From NCBI RefSeq assembly GCF_000009625.1, contig NC_002678.2, positions 1,736,001 to 1,800,000 of the forward strand: a DNA stretch of 64,000 nucleotides, written 5' to 3'. Below the pieces are notes generated by a model. That model was not told the origin of the DNA and made no database searches. It worked only from the letters and a program-made list of their open reading frames with translations. The position numbers were made by a program, and so were the translations under genes. How positions within the stretch are numbered: the first letter of the stretch is position 1; the number at the start of each line of letters is the position of its first letter. Below, one piece after another: positions 25,193 through 34,496 of the stretch. The DNA is from Mesorhizobium japonicum MAFF 303099. Lineage in GTDB: Bacteria > Pseudomonadota > Alphaproteobacteria > Rhizobiales > Rhizobiaceae.

Positions 25193-26098
25193 TCACCCCC
25201 AGCGCATCGTGCCGACAAAATCGATGAACGCCCTGAGCGGTGCCGGCGTGAGGCGGCGGCCGGGATAGTAGAGGAACGGGCCGGAAAATTCCTGCCACCA
25301 GGGCTCGAGCACCGGCTCCAGCCGGCCATCGTCGAAATAGGGGCGCAGCCAGTCCTCGAACAGCGAGACGATGCCGCCGCCGGCGACCGCCACTTCGAGC
25401 GCAAGCGCCATCGCCGTGCCGGTGCTGACCAGCAGCGGGCCGGTCGGCTCGACGCTCACCACCTCGCCATCGCGTTCGAACTCCCAGGGCGGCGTCAGGC
25501 CGCTGGCGAAGCGGCCGCGCAGGCAGGCGTGATGCAGCAGGTCGCGCGGATGCTCGGGCCGGCCATGCCGGTCGAGATAGGCCGGCGCGGCGGCCGTGGC
25601 GTAGTGCTGCCGGCGCGGGCCGATCGGGACGGCGATCATGTCCTGCTCCAGCCGCTCTTCATAGCGGATGCCGGCATCGCAGCCGCTCGCCAATATGTCG
25701 ACGAAACTGTCCTCGGCGGTCACTTCCACGCGAATGTCGGGATAGGCGGCGAGGAAAGGCGGCAACAGCCGCGGCAGCACCAGCTTCGCCGCGACGACCG
25801 GCACGTTGAGCCGCAGCGTGCCGGCAGGGCGGCCACGAAAGCCGTTGACCACGTCGAGCGCCGCCTCGACTTCGTCGAGCGCCGGGCCGAGCCGCTCGAG
25901 CAGCCGGGCGCCGGCCTCGGTGGGCGCGACGCTGCGCGTGGTGCGGTTGAGCAGCCGCACGCCGAGCCCGGTCTCCAGCCGCCGTACCGTCTCCGAGAGG
26001 CTCGAGGCGCTGACATTGCCCACCCGTGCCGCTTCGCGAAAGCCGCCGGCGCGCGCCACCGCCACGAACGCCTGTAGGTCGCCAAGATCCGCTGCCAT
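25193..26098 (-). CDS. LysR-family regulator
   Basis: 301 aa, standard length. N-terminal HTH (LQAFVAVARAGGFREAARVGNVSASSLSETVRRLE) and a periplasmic-binding-like effector domain. Diverges from the aldo/keto reductase gene with a 93-base spacer, the usual LysR regulator/target arrangement. Confidence 0.9.
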   Translation of the reverse strand: MAADLGDLQAFVAVARAGGFREAARVGNVSASSLSETVRRLETGLGVRLLNRTTRSVAPTEAGARLLERLGPALDEVEAALDVVNGFRGRPAGTLRLNVPVVAAKLVLPRLLPPFLAAYPDIRVEVTAEDSFVDILASGCDAGIRYEERLEQDMIAVPIGPRRQHYATAAAPAYLDRHGRPEHPRDLLHHACLRGRFASGLTPPWEFERDGEVVSVEPTGPLLVSTGTAMALALEVAVAGGGIVSLFEDWLRPYFDDGRLEPVLEPWWQEFSGPFLYYPGRRLTPAPLRAFIDFVGTMRWG

Positions 26099-26191
26099 TG
26101 TTCGCCCTTCCGTACAGGCTGTGCCGATTGCGCCATATTATCGCGCAGGCGCGCTTTGTCTACATTGGGCCGATCCAAAGGAGATGAGACC

Positions 26192-27073
26192 ATGACCGAC
26201 ATCAGCAAGGCCGGAACCTTCAAGCTCGGTGACCGCACCGTGAAGCGCCTCGGCTACGGCGCCATGCAACTGGCAGGACCGGGCGTCTTCGGCCCGCCGA
26301 AGGACCGCGACGCGGCGCTCGCCGTGCTGCGTGAGGCGATCGCCAGCGGCGTCGACCACATCGACACATCGGATTTCTATGGCCCGCACGTCACCAACCA
26401 GATCATCCGCGAGGCGCTGCACCCCTACCCCGCCAACCTCACCATCGTCACCAAGGTCAGCGCCCGGCGCGGCGCCGATGCATCCTGGATTCCAGCAATG
26501 TCGCCCAAGGAGCTGACCGAGGCCGTGCACGATAATCTGCGCAATCTCGGGCTTGATGTGATCGAGGTCGTCAACCTGCGCTCCATGCATGGCATCCACG
26601 GCCCCGCCGAAGGATCGCTCGAGCCGCAGTTGAACACGCTCGCCGAATTGCAGCGCCAGGGCCTCATCCGCCATATCGGCATGAGCAACGTCACATCGAC
26701 CCAGATCGCCCAGGGACGCAGCATCGCCGATATTGTCTGCGTACAGAACCAGTACAATATCGCGCACCGCGACGACGACGCGCTCATCGACGCGCTTGCC
26801 GCCGACGGCATCGCCTATGTGCCGTTCTTCCCGCTCGGCGGCTTCACGCCGCTGCAGTCGGACACGCTGGCCAATGTCGCCCGGAAACTCGGCGCGACCC
26901 CGATGCAGGTGGCGCTCGCCTGGCTGCTACGCCGCGCGCCCAACATCCTGCTCATCCCCGGCACCTCTTCGGTCGGCCATCTCCGCGAGAACCTGGCAGC
27001 GGCCGAACTCGACCTGCCGGCCGACGCGCTCGCCGTGCTGAACGGCATAGCGGACGAGAAGGCCGCCGCCTGA
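26192..27073 (+). CDS. Aldo/keto reductase
   Basis: 293 aa, ATG 26192 after AAAGGAGATGA. TIM-barrel NADPH reductase with the catalytic Asp-Tyr in HIDTSDFYGP and the Lys in VTKVSARR. The classical His is replaced in VVNLRSMHG, as in several bacterial AKR groups. Probably induced through the divergent LysR protein; substrate unknown. Confidence 0.88.
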   Translation: MTDISKAGTFKLGDRTVKRLGYGAMQLAGPGVFGPPKDRDAALAVLREAIASGVDHIDTSDFYGPHVTNQIIREALHPYPANLTIVTKVSARRGADASWIPAMSPKELTEAVHDNLRNLGLDVIEVVNLRSMHGIHGPAEGSLEPQLNTLAELQRQGLIRHIGMSNVTSTQIAQGRSIADIVCVQNQYNIAHRDDDALIDALAADGIAYVPFFPLGGFTPLQSDTLANVARKLGATPMQVALAWLLRRAPNILLIPGTSSVGHLRENLAAAELDLPADALAVLNGIADEKAAA

Positions 27074-27159
27074 GACTTCCAGCAATATTCCCTGCCGGGG
27101 TGGAAACGTCCTCCCCGGCAGTGCCCACACCCCAAGCTCTCTCGGCTTCACAAAGCGCG

Positions 27160-27188
27160 TTGACGGCTCGGGTCAAAACATTTATAGA
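27160..27188 (+). promoter_or_regulatory. Promoter of the ArsR-SRPBCC-hydrolase operon
   Basis: TTGACG at 27160-27165 and TATAGA at 27183-27188 with a 17-base spacer. The adjoining palindrome begins at the last two bases of the -10 box, so repressor binding would cover the start site. Confidence 0.65.
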
Positions 27189-27216
27189 ACCATTTAGTTC
27201 CAGAACTAATTGGTTC
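27187..27216. promoter_or_regulatory. Long palindromic operator before the ArsR-type gene
   Basis: Arms GAACCATTTAGTTC (27187-27200) and GAACTAATTGGTTC (27203-27216) are complementary at 13 of 14 positions around a 2-base centre. It ends four bases before ATG 27221, leaving no room for a Shine-Dalgarno sequence. Strong autoregulatory operator candidate. Confidence 0.75.
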
Positions 27217-27220
27217 CATA

Positions 27221-27556
27221 ATGACTGCTGAGCTCTCCCTCGACGACACATTCGCCGCCCTCGCCGATCCGACGCGCCGGGCGATCCTGGCTCGGCTGCT
27301 CGAGGGTGAGGCCTCGGTTGCCGAGCTGGCGCAACCCTTCGCGCTCACCGTTCGCGCGGTCTCCAAACATGTCGGCGTGCTGGAGCAGGCCGGCCTCGTC
27401 ACCCGCAGCCGGGCGGCGCAAAAACATCTCAGCCGCATCGAGCTCAGACCACTCCGCGACATCGACCGTTGGCTCGATGACTACCGCAAGCTGTGGGAAG
27501 GCCGCTTCGACCGCATGGAGGACCTGTTGCGGCGCGGCGCGGACAGGCCGGAATGA
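27221..27556 (+). CDS. ArsR-type winged-helix regulator
   Basis: 111 aa. DTFAALADPTRRAILARLLEGEASVAELA then VSKHVGVLEQAGLVTRSR. No metal-binding Cys. The family that precedes SRPBCC (AHSA1) genes; the SRPBCC gene overlaps its stop by four bases. Probably represses its own operon through the palindrome at 27187. Confidence 0.88.
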   Translation: MTAELSLDDTFAALADPTRRAILARLLEGEASVAELAQPFALTVRAVSKHVGVLEQAGLVTRSRAAQKHLSRIELRPLRDIDRWLDDYRKLWEGRFDRMEDLLRRGADRPE

Positions 27557-28041
27557 GCGCGCCCGCCGACCGCAGCTTTGCCATCGAGCGGATCTTCAAC
27601 GCGCCGGTCGAACGCGTCTTCCGGCTGTGGACCGATCCGCTTCTGGTGGCGCAGTGGTGGGGCATCAGGGACTGCACCATTCCCCTTTGCGTGCTCGACG
27701 TGCGCGTCGGCGGCCGCTGGCGCATCGACATGCTGACCGCGGGCGGCGCGCTCTATCGCAACCAGGGCAGTTACCTCGAAGTCGTCGAGAACGTCAGGCT
27801 GAGCTACCGCGACGAACCGGATCCTGAAATCCGCGAATGGGCCGGCAAGCCGCCGGGCCGGAGCCGGCACACAGTGAGCTTCACGGCCAGCGGCGCGCGC
27901 ACCCATGTCCATTTCGAGGTGACGTTGGCGACCGCCGCCGACCGCGAACGCCTGCTGGCGCTCGGCATGCGCGGCGGCTGGATGCAGAGCTTCGACCGGC
28001 TGGAACAGTTGATAGGCAAGGGAGCCGACCATGCTGGCTGA
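27553..28041 (+). CDS. SRPBCC (AHSA1-like) protein
   Basis: 162 aa, ATG 27553 overlapping the regulator stop. FAIERIFNAPVERVFRLWTDPLLVAQWWG and a C-terminal GGWMQSFDRLEQLIG helix mark the Aha1/START fold. Binds a hydrophobic ligand or acts as a co-regulator (family suggestions only). Overlaps the hydrolase gene by 11 bases. Confidence 0.85.
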   Translation: MSAPADRSFAIERIFNAPVERVFRLWTDPLLVAQWWGIRDCTIPLCVLDVRVGGRWRIDMLTAGGALYRNQGSYLEVVENVRLSYRDEPDPEIREWAGKPPGRSRHTVSFTASGARTHVHFEVTLATAADRERLLALGMRGGWMQSFDRLEQLIGKGADHAG

Positions 28042-28855
28042 GAACGCCAAGCCGACCACGCAAGCCGTGCTGTCGCGGGATGGAACAGCGATCGCCTGCG
28101 AACGGCGCGGCCAGGGCCATCCGCTCATCCTCGTCGACGGCGCGCTCTGCTCGCGTGCCATGGGTCCGAGCGGCCCGCTGGCCAAGGCGCTGGAAGGCGG
28201 TTTCACCGTGTTCCGCTATGACCGCCGTGGCCGTGGCGACAGCGGCGACACCGCGCCCTACACGGTCGAGCGCGAGGTCGATGACATCGAGGCCGTGCTG
28301 CGGGCGGCCGGCGGCGAAGCCTATGTCTGGGGCATGTCTTCCGGCGCCATGCTGGCGCTGATGGCGGCAGTCCGCCTGCCCGGCATCAGGAGGCTCGCGC
28401 TCTACGAAGCGCCGCTGATCGTCGACAACAGCCGCGCGACCACGCAAGGCGACTGGGCAACGATCCGGCAAGCCATCGCCGACGACAGGCGCGGCGACGC
28501 CGTCAGCGCCTTCCTCAAATCGGTCGGCATGCCCGGCCTGCTGATCGCGGTCATGAAGCTGACGCCGATCTGGCGCAAGCTCAAGGCAGTGGCGCATACG
28601 TTGCCTTATGACGGCGCCATCGTCGCCGGCGACCAGCTCGGCAAGCCGCTGGACCCCGCCCGGTGGACCGCGCTCGGCGTGCCGACCCTGGTGACCGATG
28701 GCGGAAAAAGCCCGCCCTGGATGCGCCATGGCAACAAGGCGTTGGCGCAGGCGCTGCCCAATGCGCGCTACCAGACGCTGGCCGGCCAGAACCACATGCT
28801 GAAACCAGCCGCGCATGCGCCGGTGCTGACGGCGTTTTTCAACGGGCGGGATTGA
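28031..28855 (+). CDS. Alpha/beta hydrolase
   Basis: 274 aa. Nucleophile elbow WGMSSGAM (Ser103), oxyanion region LILVDGALCSR, and a C-terminal catalytic His in GQNHMLKP. RYDRRGRGDSGDT is a standard family segment. Last gene of the ArsR-SRPBCC-hydrolase operon. Substrate unknown. Confidence 0.85.
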   Translation: MLAENAKPTTQAVLSRDGTAIACERRGQGHPLILVDGALCSRAMGPSGPLAKALEGGFTVFRYDRRGRGDSGDTAPYTVEREVDDIEAVLRAAGGEAYVWGMSSGAMLALMAAVRLPGIRRLALYEAPLIVDNSRATTQGDWATIRQAIADDRRGDAVSAFLKSVGMPGLLIAVMKLTPIWRKLKAVAHTLPYDGAIVAGDQLGKPLDPARWTALGVPTLVTDGGKSPPWMRHGNKALAQALPNARYQTLAGQNHMLKPAAHAPVLTAFFNGRD

Positions 28856-28942
28856 GCGACCAGCCGCTTCGGCGCAGTGGTGTTGCGGCTTGCGGAGCCG
28901 TCGCGGCCCGTGCCATCTGTCTGATACAACCACCCGATCCGG

Positions 28943-29701
28943 ATGAGCATGGCATCGCGACCACCCCCCGCCGGCAGGCCCGGCAAGCCGCCCGGCGTCA
29001 GCCTCAACCGCGCGCTGTCGAAACTCGGCCTGTGCTCGCGCACGCAGGCCGAGCTGCTGATCGCGGAAGGGCGTGTGCGCGTCGGCGGCAAGGTGGTGCG
29101 CGATGCCGCGCTGCGCGTCGACCTGAACCGCGACCGCATCGTCGTCGACGGCGAGCCTGTCATTGCCGAGCGCAAGGTCTATGTCATGCTCAACAAGCCG
29201 CGCGGGCTGGTCACCACCCGCGACGACCCGCAGCAGCGCGACACCGTCTATGCCTGCCTCGAAGGGCTCGATTTGCCCTTCGTCTCGCCGGTCGGCCGCC
29301 TCGACAAGGCGAGCGAAGGCCTGCTGCTGATGACCAACGACACGCATTTCGCCAACCGACTGATGGACCCGGCCTCGCATCTGCCCAAGACCTATCATGT
29401 GCAGGTCGGCACGGTGCCTGACGAAGCGATGCTGGAGACGCTGCGCGCGGGCGTAAGTGTCGACGGCGAGACGCTGACCGCCAATTCGATCGTGCTTTTG
29501 CGCAGCGGCGGCCGCACCGCCTGGCTGGAGATCGTGCTCGACGAGGGCCGCAACCGCCACATCCGCCGCCTGCTCGCCGCGCACGGCATCGAGGTCAAGC
29601 GCCTCATCCGCATCGCCATCGGCCGGCTGCCGCTGGGCGACCTTGCCAAGGGCACGGCGCGGCATTTGACGCCGGAGGAACTGGCGCTGCTGGGCGGCTG
29701 A
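28943..29701 (+). CDS. rRNA pseudouridine synthase (RsuA/RluB/E/F family)
   Basis: 252 aa. S4 RNA-binding domain (LNRALSKLGLCSRTQAELLIAEGRVRVGGK) then the synthase domain with the catalytic Asp in PVGRLDKASEGLLL and the family phrase MLNKPRGLVTT. Modifies 23S or 16S rRNA; specificity is not decided by the sequence I can read. Confidence 0.9.
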   Translation: MSMASRPPPAGRPGKPPGVSLNRALSKLGLCSRTQAELLIAEGRVRVGGKVVRDAALRVDLNRDRIVVDGEPVIAERKVYVMLNKPRGLVTTRDDPQQRDTVYACLEGLDLPFVSPVGRLDKASEGLLLMTNDTHFANRLMDPASHLPKTYHVQVGTVPDEAMLETLRAGVSVDGETLTANSIVLLRSGGRTAWLEIVLDEGRNRHIRRLLAAHGIEVKRLIRIAIGRLPLGDLAKGTARHLTPEELALLGG

Positions 29702-29720
29702 GCGAGCGTCCCGATGGCGT

Positions 29721-30767
29721 TTACGTCAGCGACGGTCGCAGTGGACCAAACTGAGAGATCAACCTTATCCCAGGCGGAGCAGCTATTACATCCGGAATGC
29801 GGTTCACCATGCAGGATGCTGAGGTGTGTACGCCATCGGCGCGGTCGATCCGGATTTTGGATGATGGCCTTCCATCAACGGCCCACGTCATGTTTTCGGA
29901 CTCGCCCTCCGCAAGGAGACGCAGTTCAATGTGCGCGCTTGCCGTAGGCCCTTCTACGGTTTCGACCAACGCGATGATCCGAAGACCGAGCGAGATGCCG
30001 GGCTCCAAAAACCTATTGAGGATACGACACCACATCGGTTGATTGGAAAGTACTGGCTCGCGCCGCTCGGTTACGTTTTTGATGGTAAAGCCAAGCGCAT
30101 GCATCACGTGCGCCGGTACGCCTTTATACAGCTCTCCTAATTGGCCGGGCACCTTGGTCACTTTTTCCAAAAACTCGGCTTGCGTCATGTCTACGCCATA
30201 GGCACGCATCATGCGTTCGTTCGCCAGCTCTGCGTTGGTCAAGCTGCGATGCGTGAGCGAGCGAAGCTCGGTGCACGGCCCCGCAATCAGCATTCCCGCC
30301 CAGATGCGGGAGAAGTCCCAAATGCCAGTCCCGGTGAATGTAACGCCGTTCCGCTTGGCCAAGGCATCAATCTTTTCGGCCAAGGAGGGATCGGCGCCTT
30401 GCGGAAAATAGGACTCTGAGCCGTGGCAGATGACATTGATGCCGGCTCCCAAAAGGCGTTGATAAGCGGCAAAGTTGAGGCTCAGCCTCTCGGTTTGCAC
30501 AACCAACGCGATGTCCGCATCCAAAGTCGCGTAGTCGGCGGTTTCGCAGTCCTGGACGACGACGCCCAAGTCTTCGTTCAGCCCGGCGAGCCGCCCTAAA
30601 TCCTCACCGATCTTGGGACCTGCCCGGTTCACCGCCGCAACGATTGGCCAGCCCTTTTTTACGAGAATGCGCACAGCCTCCATTCCATAGTACCCGACGC
30701 CGTAGATCATGACCTTGGGCCTGAGACGTGCCGGGGCTTTTGCGGCGGTGCCGTGGACGACGCTCAT
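29721..30767 (-). CDS. Dihydrodipicolinate-reductase-like NAD(P)-binding protein
   Basis: 348 aa from ATG 30767 with AAGG upstream (an ATG at 30809 is the longer option). N-terminal Rossmann motif (KVMIYGVGYYGMEAVRILVKKGW) as in DapB-like or 2,4-diaminopentanoate-dehydrogenase-like enzymes, and a C-terminal domain that matches no family I can name. Composition is less GC-rich than its neighbours, suggesting recent transfer. Substrate unknown. Confidence 0.6.
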   Translation of the reverse strand: MSVVHGTAAKAPARLRPKVMIYGVGYYGMEAVRILVKKGWPIVAAVNRAGPKIGEDLGRLAGLNEDLGVVVQDCETADYATLDADIALVVQTERLSLNFAAYQRLLGAGINVICHGSESYFPQGADPSLAEKIDALAKRNGVTFTGTGIWDFSRIWAGMLIAGPCTELRSLTHRSLTNAELANERMMRAYGVDMTQAEFLEKVTKVPGQLGELYKGVPAHVMHALGFTIKNVTERREPVLSNQPMWCRILNRFLEPGISLGLRIIALVETVEGPTASAHIELRLLAEGESENMTWAVDGRPSSKIRIDRADGVHTSASCMVNRIPDVIAAPPGIRLISQFGPLRPSLT

Positions 30768-30830
30768 CAAAGGGCCTTGGCGGATGAACTCGGACGAGAA
30801 GGCTTGCACGCCTTATGCTGCATCATGCCG

Positions 30831-31157
30831 TCAACGTCTGCTGTTTTTACGAACCGCGCATCGAAAGGGGGCTCTATCGTACCATAGGACTATGGAGCCT
30901 CGCTCAGCAGCGTCGAGAACCTTATCGCCGCTCTGTGTGAGGCCATGAAAGACGTAGCCGTCGAATTCAGCCACGTTCTCTCGCACAGCATCCCAAACCA
31001 CCTTTCGCCTGACGGAACTTGTACCCGTCGTCACGAGAAGGCGCAGTGAGGCAGGACGTAGTCCATCGGTCACGATCGGTAGCCAGTATTTGCATGGTAT
31101 ATTAGCAAATGTTAAATTAAAGACTGGAACCGCGATTGGTATGCGGCTCGCGACCAT
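30831..31157 (-). CDS. Doubtful hypothetical ORF
   Basis: Open frame of about 108 aa (start Met uncertain; it stays open to 31235). The best-looking portion is RPASLRLLVTTGTSSVRRKVVWDAV and EFDGYVFHGLTQSGDKVLD. Not recognised. The whole 30810-31220 stretch is AT-richer than average and may be debris of a lost gene beside the transferred reductase gene. Confidence 0.25.
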   Translation of the reverse strand: MVASRIPIAVPVFNLTFANIPCKYWLPIVTDGLRPASLRLLVTTGTSSVRRKVVWDAVRENVAEFDGYVFHGLTQSGDKVLDAAERGSIVLWYDRAPFRCAVRKNSRR

Positions 31158-31220
31158 TCCGGCGATCGCTCGCCGCCGTGGAGAAACTGGTAACCAGAAA
31201 CCGGAACACGGGAGGATGAA

Positions 31221-31673
31221 ATGACTTTCAAGCATTGTCTGCTGGCCGTCGTTTTCACGTCACTCTGCATGGGATCTGCTCAGGCCCAGTCTGCGAAAGA
31301 AGCCATCGAAGCCGCTAATGCCGACTTCGTGAAGGCGTACAACAGCAAGGATGCGGCCGGGGTTGCCTCGAAATACATGGATGATGCGGCCGCATTCCCA
31401 CCGGACATGGCGCGGGTCGACGGCCGCCAGAATATCCAGAAGCTGTGGCAGGGCGCGATGGATATGGGCATATCGGAGCTCAAGCTCACGACGCTTGATG
31501 TCCAGGAAAGCGGAGATTTTGCGTTCGAGTCCGGGAGTTTCTCCCTCAAGGCGCCGGGCAAGGATTCGAAGCTGGTGGATGCCGCCGGGAAGTATGTCGT
31601 GGTCTGGAGGAAGGGTCAGGACGGAGGCTGGAAGCTCTACCGGGATATATGGAACTCCGACCCCGCGAAATGA
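31221..31673 (+). CDS. Exported SnoaL/DUF4440-like protein
   Basis: 150 aa. Signal peptide over residues 1-22 ending AQA, then an NTF2-like fold ([45 protein letters not shown]). GGAGG stands before ATG 31221. Periplasmic; function unknown. Confidence 0.75.
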   Translation: MTFKHCLLAVVFTSLCMGSAQAQSAKEAIEAANADFVKAYNSKDAAGVASKYMDDAAAFPPDMARVDGRQNIQKLWQGAMDMGISELKLTTLDVQESGDFAFESGSFSLKAPGKDSKLVDAAGKYVVVWRKGQDGGWKLYRDIWNSDPAK

Positions 31674-31751
31674 CTCCGCATGCAGCCATCCCCGCCTGCG
31701 GATGGTGCTCGCAAGCGACTGATCTGGCTGTAGGCCTGAACGCGGGGAATA

Positions 31752-32354
31752 ATGGCGATAAGGGTGATCGGTACGGGCTTTGGCCGGACAGGAACGGACT
31801 CGATGCGCGAGGCGCTGACGATCCTTGGCTTCGGCCCCTGTCACCACATGTCCGAAGTCATGGGCAATGAAGACCAGAAGCGGCTTTGGCGTGCGCTGGC
31901 GAAGGGCGCGGCACCAGACTGGAATCAGCTGTTCGCGGGCTACGCGTCCTGCATCGACTGGCCCTCGGCGCACTATTGGCGTGATCTGATTGAGTTCTAT
32001 CCGAAGGCCCGGGTCATCCTGACATACCGCTCCCCGGAAAGCTGGTGGGCAAGCTTCGAGAAAACGATACTCGCGGGTATCAGCCAGAGCACAGATCAGG
32101 AATCGCTGGGTCTTGCCTTGATCTCCAGGCAAGTCTTCGACGGCCGGCCGCACGATCGCGCCAATGCCATCGCCGTCTACGAGGCCAACGTAAGGGCGGT
32201 CATTGCGACAGTGCCGCCTAGTCGGCTGCTGGTCCACAATCTCGGAGATGGGTGGAAGCCGCTCTGCCTGCATCTCGATGTGCCGGTGCCGGACAAGCCC
32301 TATCCCAATCGCAACACCACCAAGGACTTTCAGTCGGCTCTTGCACAGAACTAG
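31752..32354 (+). CDS. Sulfotransferase family protein
   Basis: 200 aa. 5'-phosphosulfate loop GTGFGRTGTDSMREAL at the start and a 3'-phosphate segment ILTYRSPESWWASFEKT near residue 95, as in the eukaryote-like P-loop sulfotransferase group common in rhizobia. Transfers sulfate from PAPS; acceptor unknown. Confidence 0.85.
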   Translation: MAIRVIGTGFGRTGTDSMREALTILGFGPCHHMSEVMGNEDQKRLWRALAKGAAPDWNQLFAGYASCIDWPSAHYWRDLIEFYPKARVILTYRSPESWWASFEKTILAGISQSTDQESLGLALISRQVFDGRPHDRANAIAVYEANVRAVIATVPPSRLLVHNLGDGWKPLCLHLDVPVPDKPYPNRNTTKDFQSALAQN

Positions 32355-32557
32355 TTGCCGTCTGCAAGGGGCGCGTTAGCGGACATTCCGTACGGCGACC
32401 GTTGCACGTTTAATTAGCCACAATGTTAACGAATGAGAGCCGCCTGATCCGCGCCCGCGAAAGATTTTCGCCGCCGTACCGATGATTTCCACCCACCCGC
32501 GCTGTCTTCACCTATAGGCGCCGGAATTGTCCGGGCCGGAAAAAAGCGAGGTGATCC

Positions 32558-33304
32558 ATGGGATCGTTGCAAGGTCAAAATGTCGTCGTGGTCGGAGGCA
32601 GCCGGGGTGTCGGCCGCTCGATCGTGGAAGCTGCGCTCGGCGAAGGCGCAAATGTGCTTGCCGTCGCCCGCGGCGCCGAAGCCCTGAAGGAGCTCGCCTG
32701 GGAGGCGTCTGGAGTCAGGACGCTGGCCGCCGACGCCACGCAGGACGTAGCACCGGATAGGGTGTTCGCCGCGCTGCAGCCGGATGTGCTGGTGATCTGC
32801 GCCGGCGCCTTCGCTCCGTCGGCCTGCATCCAGGACCAGAGCTGGGACGATTTTTCGGCGAATTGGGAGACGGACGTGAAGGCGTCGTTCCTGTTCTGCA
32901 GGGCCGCGCTGCAGGGCCGGTTGAAGCCGGGCAGCCGCGTGGTGCTGATCTCCAGCGGCGCGGCATTCAGCGGCGGACCGCCGAACTCCGGCGGCTATTC
33001 CGGCGCCAAGCAAATGCAGATGTTCCTTGCCGCCCACAGCCAAAAAGAGGCCGACCGGCTTGGCCTTGGCCTGCGCTTCATGGCGCTGGCGCCGATGCGC
33101 ATCATGGCCGGCACCGGCGTCGGCCAGCGCGGCATTTCGAGCATCTCCGCCTATCTCGGCATCAGCCCGGCGGATTTCCTGGCCAGCCTGAGCGATGTGC
33201 AGACGCCCGCCGATGTCGGACGCGCCGTGGTGGCGCTCGCCGGCGGCAAGGTGCCAGGCATCGCCTTCACGGTGAGCGGCAGCGGTCTTGCCGCGGCGGC
33301 ATGA
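32558..33304 (+). CDS. Short-chain dehydrogenase/reductase
   Basis: 248 aa. VVVGGSRGVGRSIV cofactor loop, VLICAGAF, catalytic Ser in VLISSGAA and Tyr/Lys in GYSGAKQM. Followed closely by the sigma-factor gene; the gap is 42 bases, so they may be co-transcribed. Confidence 0.85.
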   Translation: MGSLQGQNVVVVGGSRGVGRSIVEAALGEGANVLAVARGAEALKELAWEASGVRTLAADATQDVAPDRVFAALQPDVLVICAGAFAPSACIQDQSWDDFSANWETDVKASFLFCRAALQGRLKPGSRVVLISSGAAFSGGPPNSGGYSGAKQMQMFLAAHSQKEADRLGLGLRFMALAPMRIMAGTGVGQRGISSISAYLGISPADFLASLSDVQTPADVGRAVVALAGGKVPGIAFTVSGSGLAAAA

Positions 33305-33346
33305 GGCGCGCAGGATGCGAGGCGAACTCCGCATGGCAGGCTCGAC

Positions 33347-34399
33347 ATGACAGACGCTCCCGGCCCGCTTGAGCCGCTGGGCTCGACAGGCGGGCCGATC
33401 CTCGATCGGCCTGCCTTCGAGCGCCTGACGACGACCCATCGCCGTGCCCTGAAGCTCCACTGCTACCGGATGATGGGTTCGCTGCACGAGGCCGACGATC
33501 TCGTCCAAGAGACGTTCCTCAAGGCCTGGCGCGGCCGCGCGCAATTCGACGGGCGCGGCTCGCCGCGCGGCTGGCTCTACACGATCGCCACCAACGCCTG
33601 CCTCAACGCCATCAAGGCGCGGTCGTCGGCGCACCGTATCCTCGAAGAGCCCGCGCGGCCGCCGAGCGAAGGGCGCGCCGCCGCCGGGCTGGCCGCCGAA
33701 CTCTCCTGGCTGGAGCCCTACCCCGACGCCGAGCTGCCGGACCTCATCGATGGCGAGCCTGGCCCAGATGCGCGCTACGAGACAAGCGAGGCCGTGCGGC
33801 TTGCCTTCGTCGCCGCCATCCAGCTGCTGCCGCCCAGGCAACGCGCATCCCTTTTGCTGTGCGACGTGCTGGGCTGGTCGGCGCTGGAGACCGCGCAATT
33901 GCTGGGCGGCTCGACCGCCTCGGTCAACAGCGCCTTGCAGCGGGCGCGCGCGACGCTTGGCGAGCGCTATCCGCAGGGTCGTCCCCAGCAGCGATCGCAG
34001 CCCAACCCGGAGGAAGGCGTGCTGCTCGAACGCTATATCAGCGCCTGGCAGGCCGCCAATCTCGACGGCTTCATCGCGCTGCTGCGCGAGGACGCCACCT
34101 ACCACATGCCGCCATGGCGCGACTGGTATCGGGGTCGCCCGGCGATCCACGGTTTCTTCAAAACCGTGTGGGGCAATTTCGCCGGCTATCGCGCCGTGGC
34201 GACACGGGCCAACGGCCAGCCCGCCGTGGCGATCTACGCACGGCGCCATCAGGAGCCGGAATGGCGCGCCCAGTCGCTGCATGTCATCGAGCCGGCCTAT
34301 GGCGCCATCGCCTCACTCACGGTCTATGTCGCCCCGCTCGGCCCCGGCCTGTTCGCCGCGTTCGGCCTGCCGCCGGTCTGGTCCGGACCGCAAGCGTAG
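33347..34399 (+). CDS. ECF sigma factor with C-terminal SnoaL-like domain (SigG/SigX5 type)
   Basis: 350 aa. Region 2 has HCYRMMGSLHEADDLVQETFLKAWRG; region 4 has LPPRQRASLLLCDVLGWSALETAQLLGGS. The last ~120 residues are an NTF2/SnoaL domain (YISAWQAANLDGFIALLRED, MPPWRDWYRGR), the arrangement in which the C-terminal domain replaces a separate anti-sigma factor. No anti-sigma gene adjoins. Flanked by an SDR and a VOC gene that may be its targets. Confidence 0.88.
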   Translation: MTDAPGPLEPLGSTGGPILDRPAFERLTTTHRRALKLHCYRMMGSLHEADDLVQETFLKAWRGRAQFDGRGSPRGWLYTIATNACLNAIKARSSAHRILEEPARPPSEGRAAAGLAAELSWLEPYPDAELPDLIDGEPGPDARYETSEAVRLAFVAAIQLLPPRQRASLLLCDVLGWSALETAQLLGGSTASVNSALQRARATLGERYPQGRPQQRSQPNPEEGVLLERYISAWQAANLDGFIALLREDATYHMPPWRDWYRGRPAIHGFFKTVWGNFAGYRAVATRANGQPAVAIYARRHQEPEWRAQSLHVIEPAYGAIASLTVYVAPLGPGLFAAFGLPPVWSGPQA

Positions 34400-34496
34400 C
34401 CGTCGCCCACTTCTGCTGACAGAAAGCTGGCAGGAGGCCTGGCCTATAGAGCGGCCGGGAAGCCCGGCCGCGGCTTCAGCCATCAAGGAGCCAATA

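Noticed and set aside
27881..29665. 594-codon minus-strand frame over the hydrolase and pseudouridine synthase genes
   Set aside because: Both plus-strand genes have catalytic motifs; this is a shadow.
32426..34282. 618-codon frame antisense to the SDR and sigma-factor genes
   Set aside because: Spans two clear plus-strand genes and their spacer; Arg/Gly/His-rich shadow.
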